A stretch of 64,000 nucleotides of DNA from NCBI GenBank assembly GCA_026874595.1, contig CM049311.1, positions 61,324,453 to 61,388,452 on the forward strand, read 5' to 3'. Position numbers and translations under genes: made by a program. This document shows positions 11,701 through 23,700 of the stretch, one piece after another. Within the stretch, counting starts at the first letter, position 1, and every line of letters begins with the position of its first letter. This DNA comes from Sipunculus nudus. Taxonomy: Eukaryota; Annelida; Sipuncula; Golfingiida; Sipunculidae. The notes under the pieces were generated by a model. The model was given only the letters and a program-made list of their open reading frames with translations. It was not told where the DNA came from and made no database searches.

Positions 11701-14700
11701 ATTCAAAATGTTAAAAATAATAATTTCCTGACAGTTATGATTTTCAAAATGGCATCCAAGAGGGTTACTAAGACCCAAAATGGCCACAAATTGTTTACTG
11801 TTGTAAACTGTGTACTGAGTTGTAATTTTGTTATCTTTAGTCAGGTTCAAGAGATCAATAAATCCAGTGAAATCAATTAATACATGGCCAAATAGCCATG
11901 CAACTTGCAAATCTAAGATGGAATCCAAAATGGCAGCTTATTGCAAGCCACTTACACTAAATTTGTAATAAGTCACAATTTTTTTTTCTTTGAATTTTTT
12001 CTATTTTAAATTTTAATGGGTTAACCTGTTTATTGACCTTCATACAGTTAAAAAAATGTACACTGGAACATGTGTTTGAGTTTTGAATTAACTCTGCCCA
12101 AAGCGAGAGTTACTGTTTTAACTCTATTCTGTGTATGTCCAGATGATATCTGGAAACGGTATAACAGATCTTATTGAAATTTATCATTCATGTTGGTATT
12201 GTGAAAATGCCCACAAAGTTCAATTTTGGTGTAAATCCAAGCATAAATAACTAAGGAATGAGTGTTTCACTTTTTTTATAGCACCTTTTGCTACTTGCAG
12301 TTGTTGCATGTGATCATACAGCCATCTGTCCAGCATGATCCTTTACGTCACAAGTGACAATGAAATCACGCCAAGTGCCTTTTCACTGAAAGGTGTCCAT
12401 AAACTAACGTACATCATGGGGGGGGGGGGGGGCATAGTTGTTGTTTGTTATGTTTTTAGTCTAGTACAGCAATACCATGCATGATGTAAAGGATGTTTAT
12501 CAAAAATATTCAGTTTAAAAAGTTCCCAGAAATAACACAGGTTTAATTAAAATTCCATATAATTCAGCGCAGGGTTTGCGTTCCCATATCAGACGCTTTT
12601 TCATTTTTCTTTACAACTACTTCTTTCACTTATAATAATTATCATTGTGAAAACTTTACTGATTTTCTATCTCTGACTGTAGTTTTTTTCATCAATTACC
12701 ATACTAGAAAAGGTTACAGAGGTTCATTGTACTCACCCTCTCTCAGCCTCTGGGGGCCAGTTATCTATTTTGAAGTAAGCTTCACCCTTTTCTATAAATA
12801 GGACCTTCCTGAGACTGTAATATATGTAAGCACTTTGTGGTCAATAAAATATGAATATGTGAAATATTAAAAATTTATTATTTCATAAATAATGCAAGCT
12901 TTCTGAGCAATAACATAGAATTCGGGACTAAATTACCAAAGAAGCAGTTTTAAGACTTCTATTTAGAGATATATCCTTTATTTCACCATAAACACTGAAG
13001 ACAAAAATGTGAAATCAAAAACAAATTTAAAACGTGTGATTGTTGAATTCATGAGATCATGAGCCAATAACTAAGCCAAGGAAACAAGAGCTTATCACGA
13101 TATCCCCCACTCTACTGTGGGTGATAATAGATTAAACTAGAATAACAGGATAAAATTGAATAGAGCAGACATAATATAACAAATAAAGCAGCTAACCAGT
13201 ACGTGTAGTCATTAGGTTTTATTTTGTACATGGATGGAACTTCTGAGTGTAACCACCACACCGCATCCCTCTGAATGACTGACAGCTGTCTCTGGAAATT
13301 ACGCAGGACTTCAAGGTCTGCAATGACAAACACAAGTTTGTAAAATGTGAAATCTCTACTTCAATCATGCTCGACTACATTTTTTTACTTTTACTTATGA
13401 AATGTCTTTTGGAGGAGTAAAGATCACCAGAAAAATTATTGCATGACAATTTGACAGTTCTACATGTATCTGGCTTAATTTGAATAAATATTGAATATCA
13501 GTCATTCATTTGGTTTTAAAGTCTGTAATATGTCTATTCAAAAGTGTAACTTGTCAGGAGAAATCAATAGTTTTAAAAGCAATGCATAGAACCCTTCTGG
13601 GGCCTATGGAGAGAGTAAAGCAAGTTCAAAGGTTCGTGGTGAAAGGACTGAACTTCACAGAAGGTCCCTGATTCAATCAGCCAGAGCCTCCAAAGCAACA
13701 TAGCTAAAAATACATTGAATCTTCTGAGAAATTTGCTATATTTTTAAGTATAATGTAGTTTCAAGAAATACCTAATATATATTTAAAAGTTGATCCATGA
13801 AACCTCAGCCCCAAAACTACTATTAACAAGAAAATTTTTGGAATTTTTGTCCCCTGCTTCTTCCTCCTGTTATTTTAGCTTCCTGTTATCTTTATGCTTG
13901 TCTTCTCAATATTTTTTAACGTTTTTATTTTCCCCACATGTCATAGTGCCTGTGTTTTAGTTTTCATTGTTCCCTGAAGATGTCTCCACATGTCATAACT
14001 TTTGTTGTGAATTGGGAACAAATGGGAGATTTTTTGTTTGTTTTGGAGCTGGTGATAAAAAATTTTCAGACACTCAAAAACCATTCCCAATCAAGGTTGC
14101 ATGAGAGCAATCACTAACCCAAATTTGAATGCTATCAGAAAATATTTAGGAAAGACACGGAAACAAAAACCTGAGGAAAGTACGGACAGGCAGAGGGACA
14201 GACAGACAAACCCAAATCAATGTCCTCTGTTCTGTGAATATGGGGGACAATTAATGATGTGATAGGCATGTGAACTTTAAATCCCTGGGTAGATTACAAT
14301 ATCTAATATATCTCATTTTCCACCTAACCGAACCTGATGTACCTTTGGGATCCCCCCTGTTGTGAGCTGAAGCAGCTTCTCTAACTGCTGGAGTGACACT
14401 CAGCAATGCCACGGTAGTGATCAGGTCTGTTGTAGACAGCAACATTCGATCCTGCAAAAGACAAAATTTTCAGTAATCTTAGATTATAAGCCCCATACTA
14501 ACAACATGCAAAGCTGCAAGAGACAAACATCCTTATATTACAAGTCCCCAACTTCCATTGCATTACACACTGCTAACAATAAGATGTGTTAATTATGAAA
14601 GCATACAAATTACATATGACACTGAACAACACCATCATCCCTGTAAAGTAATTTTAATCATCATCTTAAGTTTAACCTTGACCTTCATAAACATTTTAAA

Positions 14701-17700
14701 TAATACCAAATATACCATTGGCCCAATAACAACAATGCATAGTCTTTTAAAGCTAAATCTAGACTGCAGAATGAAAATAATTTGCCCACAGCTCAACTTA
14801 AAACAAAACTTAAACCCTGAGACTGATTTACCACAAAAATTTCACTATGATTCCAACTGCTTTGTTTTCTAGACTTAATTACAAATTATGACGATGAATT
14901 CTGACATAGAGTGATATACCAACCTTGAACTGAGTCTCTAGGTCTTGGAATTTGGAATCTCTTCTCGTCTGCATCATCCCTCGAGCCAGAGCAGCAAAGT
15001 TCATGTCGCTCCTTGTCACACGTACGATCTCCCGAAGCAGTGTTCGTAAGGCTCGCAGGTAGTCATCCTTATTAGTCAACAAATCTAAGAAGATCTCTGC
15101 TAAAATCTGCAATGTAAATCAATGCAGGAAAATGATTAATATTAATGTAGATAAAGCAGTATGTATATATCATGGACTTTATGTAACATAATAGATACTA
15201 AAAGGAGTGGTTCTCAAAATTGGTATTATACTTTAAGATTAATTTCTGGATTCGGGGATTATAATTAGGGTTGGCTACTGAGAGAAATGTTATTTCATTT
15301 ACTAAACCAGTTTAAGTAAACAGAATATTAAAATATTAGGGCATCACATCAATACACTATAATGTACGTTTTTTTTAAATTTAAGTGCATCTGTAAACTG
15401 TAGATTTACATGCAGTACAAAAATGCACCCAGAATCCTGTGATGCAGGTGGTTATTACATTTAAAATGTATGGTTTTAAAACAACAATTTTGTTATATTA
15501 CAAAACGAAATGCAGTGGTTGACATGCTGGATATCAGTGTTTTTCTACATGTATAAACCATCACAGGCTTACCTGTCCAGCCTGGTCCGGAGCGTGTGAG
15601 AACATGATGGAGATGAGGGTCATGTTGTTGGGGTTACGAGCCTGGGACAGCTCGTTGTATACTGTGTGGGTCATCAAGGTGTGCAGGTTACTTTCATGCT
15701 GACTCAGAAGTTCTCTGTAAGCAGTTGAAGCAGTTAGATGAAACAAATACAAACATGGAAACCTAAATCACAAAAATACAAAAATGCTGAAAAAGAAACT
15801 TTTATATCACAAATGTTTGCTAAGCGTGTGAGAACATGATGGAGATGAGGGTCATGTTGTTGGGGTTACGAGCCTGGGACAGCTCGTTGTATACTGTGTG
15901 GGTCATCAAGGTGTGCAGGTTTCTTTCATGCTGACTCAGAAGTTCTCTGTAAGCAGTTGAAGCAGTTAGATGAAACAAATACAAACATGGAAACCTAAAT
16001 CACAAAAATACAAAAATGCTGAAAAAGAAACTTTTATATCACAAATGTTTGCTAAAACTTGTTACCACATGCAATGCTAAAAACTGTGAGAAAATCTTGA
16101 TAAGGCAACTTGTTTATATTTGGATGACAAAATATCATATCACTAAAAATATCTCATGATGGTTACTTTCGTAAGCATGTGTGAAGCAATGTTATGGATC
16201 AAAAGAGGTCAACTTTTTCTATAATGTGTTTATTTTGTTTACTAAAAGACACACAAACACAAATGAAGACAAGCAAAAGGTGGTCTTAATTCACAGGAGG
16301 TCTTAATTGACAGATTAATTATAACCAATGTGAATGCTTTTAGTTCACTAAAGGGTGGTCTCACTAGACAGGTGGTCTTCCAGACAGGTTCCTCTATATA
16401 GGAGAGGTAAAAATGTGGCAATGAATAACTTTTTTTTTCCAAGCAATGAATAACTTACCTAATACAGAGATGGTAGTGTGAGATGAGGGGTTTTGTTTTG
16501 AGTCTGATCTTACACAACAGACTCATGACCTCTACATCATACTGAGAGTGCTGGTCACAGTTCAAACACACAGACATCAGCAAGTCCTGAGCTGACCTGG
16601 TCAACTACAATATAAATACAGTCAAATGTAAGGAGTGCTGGTCACAGTTCAAACACCTAGACATCAGCAAGTCCTGAGCTGACCTGGTCAACTACAATAT
16701 AAATACAGTCAAATGTAAGGAGTGCTTGTCACAGTTCAAACACACAGACATCAGCAAGTCCTGAGCTGACCTGGTCAACTACAATATAAATACAGTCAAA
16801 TGTTAGGAGTGCTGGTCACAGTTCAAACACACAGACATCAGCAAGTCCTGAGCTGACCTGGTCAACTACAATATAAATACAGTCAAGTTGGAGGTTGAAA
16901 GGTTGATTTAGAAAAAGTTCACTGATAACAATGTATGAAGTTATGATGAAGGAAATGAAACATAAATGGAAAGTATGCAGGTCTATACTGATCTACAATT
17001 ATCCAATGAGTGAGACTTTTTTATTTCTCCTAAATCTAGGTATGAACCAAGATATAATTTATAAAAACATATTTTTTATTTCTATTGAGTAAGTGACATT
17101 TGTTATCCTTAAAGAGTGCACCCCAACCCTTTGAGAACCCACACTCCCCAGCTTTGTCAGATCACAAACTTGAACATCCAAACATCCCAGTGATGTCATG
17201 CAAGATCTGTTTCGAAACAATGTTAAATCAAATTTTGCATTTGTATTCCTCATTTGTACAAGAATATGTGACTGATATAATTATTTATGATTGAACAGAA
17301 TGGGGACTTTGAACTGCTATCAAAGAACAAAATCAGGAGGGGGCAATTAACAGGGCAAGGATGCTTCAAAGGTCAAATCCAGTATACAATCAACCAGTAT
17401 TACATCATAAGATATATCTTAAGTAAAGCTTGACAAAGCATGCCATAGGAAATGCTGGCTGGGTGATTCCCCTAACCTTACAAACTACAGTGTAAATTAA
17501 CCTTATTTTAATTTGTAAGAAACAACATTTTAATCAAGATATGTTAGTATTCCCTTATTGATATTCCTTATGGTGACATCATACCTTTGGATTCTGTAGC
17601 CACATTTCAAGTTTCTGAGCAGCGACCAGTCTAACTTCACTGTACCCGCAGGCTGCAGTCATGACTCGGAGGAGGTTACGAGAAGCGGCATCGATAGGCT

Positions 17701-20700
17701 GACGTCGACTTAGCTGCTCCCTGATCAGATCCAGAACGTAAGATTCTACACTGACCTGCTGGTAGGTGTACCTGTTAAAATCATAACAGGTAAACAGTGA
17801 AAGCATTGGTATTGGCTGAAAGTTAAAAAGTTCAAATCCCAACAGTCTGTTTTGTAATGAAAAAGGAAGATCCATTCCAATGTCATAAGGAAAACATACA
17901 ATTTTTGGATTATTGCTATTCCTGTGCATTTGAAATCTGAAGTCAAGAAAGCTTAATGATAACATGTCATTCTTTTGAAATTAATACCTTCATTTTCATC
18001 AAATGGAAAATGCTTTCTGCAAAGGATCAATCCTACAAATACTCTGATTCAACTAAACAACAATATACTGGTTTGTTTGTTTGTTTGTTTGTTTGAGATA
18101 TTTTATTGAATATGCACATATCTTATGGTACAGACATCAATGGGATTAAGTGCAAGCTACTTAAAGCTTATCTTGACTCTCTCCCTAATATTTCTAGTAT
18201 AAAATATAAAATATAAAACATAAAACGATGGCAGTATTCAGTGTTGTGGTAGGGGTTGTGTTTGGTAGTGGATGTTTGGTAAGTGAAAGTGTTATAGTTG
18301 TATGTCTGTGTTTTGGAGGTGTTGTGGGAGATTTTTATGTTTTGAACCGGTTTGTGTTTTCTATGTATAAACATACAGATGTAAAGATTTCTTCATTTCT
18401 GGTGTTGTTTGCATATGCGCTACCATAGAGGAGTTCTTCTACAGATATATCTTGGGGGAGATATTTATTTCTAGAATTGACATGGAGTTGGCATTGCAGC
18501 AGATAATGTTCAGCATTTTCTGTTTCGTATCCACATTGACATTTTGGGTCGTTGGATAGGTGTCTTCTCTATAGATCGTAGTTTAAGTCACTGCTTTGTG
18601 TTCGCAGTCGGGTATGAATTATCTGGGCCTTTCTTGTTCCTGAATTGAAGTATTTTGGTGGTTTGTTTCTTGCAATTTCCCTGGATATATTATATTTATG
18701 TGATTTGCTGGTTTGACAGTGTTTAAGTCTTTCATCTAATTTATTCCATAATCTTATAGATTTTGGTAAGAATGAATTATAGTAGATCTCTGTTCTACTT
18801 GATGATGCTGGCAAAAGGCTACCATAATTCTTACTAATGCATATAAATCGACATTAGTTTGCTTTGATATATTTCTCAAAACATAAGAGGCATCCAAAAA
18901 TAATATACAGTGGGACACAAAGTTACTTACTCACCTTGGGAACACGGTGACCCCACCATCATCAGCCAGCCCGTACTGGTCTAACATGTCTTCTGTGTCC
19001 ATGCTCTTGTCCTCATCATCCATGGCCATCAAACTTGGATTAGGGCTACCTGTGTGACCATCAATCAAAATTATACATTCTTTGAACCTATGACCTTCAA
19101 ATAAGGGTTCGTTGAATTACCTACAACACCAGCATAAAGGATATCTGTGAGGAAAAACTGCAAACTACATAATTTTGTAGCTGTATATGATCATAAATTA
19201 ACGGTTGAATGAGTATATCTCTAGGTGTGGTCTATAATGTACTTACTGACAATGGCATGGCCAATATCCAGAAATGTAAACCAACAGGAAACATGAAATA
19301 TTTGTCACTATTTCTTGTAGGGAAATGGAAGTGTTTCCATCAAAAAATCTCTCAGAAAATATTTCCTTCTTTGCAGGGCAATTTATTAAAGGGCTGCTGC
19401 ATTCACAATAAATGTCACACAATAACAAGCAAATAAACTTGTTATTGGTAAAATCTTCAAAGATGGTCACATCATTTCCCCTTATAATTAAGAGCCTTTT
19501 CACCTAATCACTGTGAAATTTTATTATTTTATCATCTAACTTTTCATGGAAGTATTCTAATCATTTTTTATCCATCGAAAATTTTATGGTAACAAAATGT
19601 AAATAATATCATCCAAAATAATAATATACTACATTTCTGTCTTTAGTTATTATCCCCTCGCATCGAAGTTGCGAAAGGGATATAGTAACGCCTCCGTTCG
19701 TCCAACCATCTGTCCATCCTTCCGTCTGAAATTATTTGTGGATCAATTTCAAGCCAAACCGTTTGCCCAAAACCTTTTTAATCTCCCACATATGGCTTAC
19801 CAACCCATGGATAAAGAAACCTATTGATTTTGAGGTCCTGGGGTCAAAGGTCACAGCCACAGCACCCACTTCTTGAAAAAGCTTGTGGATTGATTTGAAG
19901 CCAAACCGTTTGACCTAAACCTTTCATCTTGCACATATGGCTTACCCCCGACGGATGAAGAAACCTATCGATTTTTAGGTCACAGGGTCAAAGGTCATGG
20001 CCACAGCACTCACTTCTTGAAAAGCTTGTGGATCGATTTCAAGCCGAACTGTTTGACCTAAACCTTTCATCTCACAAATATGGCTCTCCCACCCATGGAT
20101 GAAGAAACCTATTGATTTTGAGGTCACAGGGTCAAAGGTCACGGCCACAGCACCCACTTCTTGAAAAAGCTTGTGGACCCATTGATGAAAAAACCTGTCA
20201 ATTTTTAGGTCACGGGGTCAAAAGTCACGGCCACAGCACCTACTTCTTGAAAAAGCTTGTGGATAGATTTCAAGCCAAACCGTTTGACCTAAACCTTTCA
20301 TCTCGCGCATATAGCTCACCCACCCATAGATGTAGGAACTTGTTGTTTTTTAGGTCAAGGGGTCAAAGGTCATGGCCACAGCACCCACTTCTTGAAAAAG
20401 CTTGTGGATAGATTTCAAGCCAAACCGTTTGACCTAAACCTTTCATCTCGCACATATGGCTCACCCACCCATGGATGAAGAAACCTATGGATTTTTAGGT
20501 CATGGGGTCAAAGGTCAGACCACAGCACCCACTTCTTGAACTAGATGTGTCGGAACGACACGAATGCCCCCGCCTTGGGCAAATTAGAAACATTTGTAAA
20601 CTTTGGAAAATTTTTTAAGTTCAGGAGGTGTTGTATGGTCAAAAGTAGGTCAACAAGGGCAAAATGCAAACTCGATTTGTAACGGGTCATTATCAAGCAA

Positions 20701-23700
20701 CACACCAAAAATCATGCCAGTAAATGCAGGCATTGTGAAAAAAAGTCCATACATGTGCATTTTCCATAAAAATTTCTGTCTTTCATGAAATTTTCTATGT
20801 TTAGGATCCGTAAAACAATCAAAAGTAGGTCAACCAGGATGAAACGCAAACTCGATCTGTAACTGTCATTTTCTGCCCACACAAAAAAAATCAGGGTGGT
20901 ATCTGCAGGCATTGAGGAAAAAAAGTCAGTACATATGCATTTGTTATGAAAATTTATATTTTTCATGAAACTTTCTATGTTCAGGAGCAGTCAAATGGTC
21001 AAAAGTAGGTCAACTGAGACAAAACAAGAAATCGATCTGTAACTGGTCAATATCTGCCGACACACCAAAATTCAGGCCAATATCTGCAGGCATTGGTGAA
21101 AAAACATCTGTACATGTGTATTTGTCATGAAATTTCATATTTTTCATGAAATTTTCTATGTTCAGGAGCCGTAAAACGGTCAAAAGTAGGTAAACCGGGA
21201 CGAAATACGAACTCGATCTGTAACTGGTCTATATCTGCCCACACACCAAAAATTAGGCCAATATCTGCAGGCATTGCGAAAAAAAGTCTGTACATGTGTA
21301 TCTGTCATGAATGTTTCTATTTTTCATGAAAATTTCTAAGTTTAGGAGCCGTAAAACGGTCAAAAGTAGGTTAACCAGGACGAAACGCGAACTCAATCTG
21401 TAACTGGTCTATATCTGTCCACACACCAAAAATCAGGCCAATATCTGCAGGCACTGAGAAAAAAAAAAGTACATGTGTATTTGTCATGAAATTTCATATT
21501 TTTCATGAAATTTTCTATGTTCAGGAGCCGTAAAACGGTCAAAAGTAGGTCAACTAGGACGAAATGCGAACTTGATCTGTAACTGGTCTATATCTGCTCA
21601 CACACCAAAAATCAGGCCAATATCTGCAGGCATTGCGAAAAAAAAACCGTACATGTGTATCTGTCATGAATATTTCTATTTTTCATGAAATTATCTAAGT
21701 TTAGGAGCCGTAAAACAGTCAAAAGTAGGTCAATCAAGACGAAACGCGAACTCAATCTGTAACTGGTCTATATCTGCTCACACACCAAAAATCAGGCCAA
21801 TATCTGCAGGCATTGCGAAAAAAAGTCCGTACAACTGTTTCATTTCGGAATGACGGAATGACGGACATGGGTAAAACTATTTGCCCCGGCCACTTTGTGG
21901 CGGGGGCATAAAAAGCTTGTGGACCCATTTTAGGCAAAACTGTTTGACCTAAACCTTTCATCATGCACATAGGGCTTACCCACCCATGGATGAAGAAACC
22001 TTTCGATTTTGAGGTCACAGGGTCAAATGTCACGGCCACAGCACCCACTTCTTGAAAAGCTTGTGGACCCATTTTAGGCAAAACCGTTTTGACCTAAACC
22101 TTTCATCATGCACATAGGGCTTACCCACCCATGGATGAAGAAATTTATTGATTTTGAGGTCACGGGGTCAAATGTCACGGCCACAGCTACCACTTCTTGA
22201 TAAAGCTTTTGGACACATTTTAAGGAAAACCTTTTGACGTAAACCTTTCATCTCGCACATATGGCTTACCCACCCATGGATGAAGAAACCTATTAATTTT
22301 GAGGTCACGGGGTCAAAGGTCACACCCACAGCACCCACTTCTTGAAAATGCTTGTGGATCAATTTCAAGCCAAACCGTTTGACCAAAACCTTTCATCTCG
22401 CATATTTGCCTCACACACCGATACATGTACAACTTATTGAGTTTGACACCTCCCCAACTTTTTTTAACACTTGGGTAATACACCCCATATCATTATGCTC
22501 CCATGCGAGGGGATGCTCTGCTTTGCGGTGCCCTTGTTTTTTAATGCATCTGCATAAAATATGTCCTTCTAATTATGATTCCAGGATAGGTGTAGGTCAT
22601 TTGATTGACTATGAGAGACTTCAATGTATCAACTTACATCACATTTAATTCCAAATAGAAGAAAATCTCATTAACACAAGTGAAATAACATGAGTGATAC
22701 CAACCTGCCCCACCCTCTGGTTTTGTAGGATCTGGTACTGTAAGTTTGGGCATCTTGGTGTTGAAAGCTGTCTGGATATTGTCTACAAAGCCTTTACAGT
22801 CTCGTCGGTCTACCCATACTCTTTCACCAAGGCTGTCCTCCATGTAAACCTGAAAATATGTACAGCTGCTACTTACTGAAATTAATCATGAAGAAACACT
22901 GTTTCAGAGTGTACCATACAAATTTAGGATTTGGAATACACAATCTTTACATTTATCTGATATTTATACTGACAGTATGCTTCTCCTACAGATTCCAAGA
23001 TCTTTTATTTATCAAACAGATTAACAAGAGCACCACAAACATGCATGATATGCCAGTCATATATCTGGTGACCTCTGACCTCATTATATATGCCTGAATT
23101 TTGATGAGAAGGTAATGCAGGTGAGAAACTCTATTAGAAATTCTGTATGAGTTTCATGAAAATCCATAGGATTTTTGGTAAGTCATCATGGTTCCTCCAA
23201 AGTGTGGTGACATCTGACCTCATTAAATATACATGGATTTCGCTGGAAATTGAACTTAGACAAATATTTTATTGATTCATATTTCTGATGAGTTTTATCA
23301 AAATCATTCATATTCTTCATAAGTTATCACGGCGACACCACAAAGTAGCCTAGTAACCCGTGAAAATCCTTTATTTAAAGTCCCGTTAAGTAATCATTGC
23401 AACACTTAAAGTTAATGGACGGACGGACAGACAGATGGACGGAGGGTATACCATAATACTCCCATCATATGACGAGCATTAAATAAAAAAGATATATCTA
23501 CTGTGTTATCCAACAATTTTTTACTTCCACTTATACACTGCAGATACAGACAGAATAGGCCATCAATATTTCATATGTAATATTTCACCATTTATATGTT
23601 TATTTACGGGATATGTTTTAAGTTCGACTCGTGTTGCCTAGGGAATTTTAACAATTTCATTATACAGCATAACTGTATCCCCTCAAAATGATTCCACCAA

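Noticed and set aside
19975-22386. Several ORFs of 60-109 codons
   Set aside because: All are readings of the DR1 and 180-bp tandem units; they share the same repeated residues and end at unit differences.
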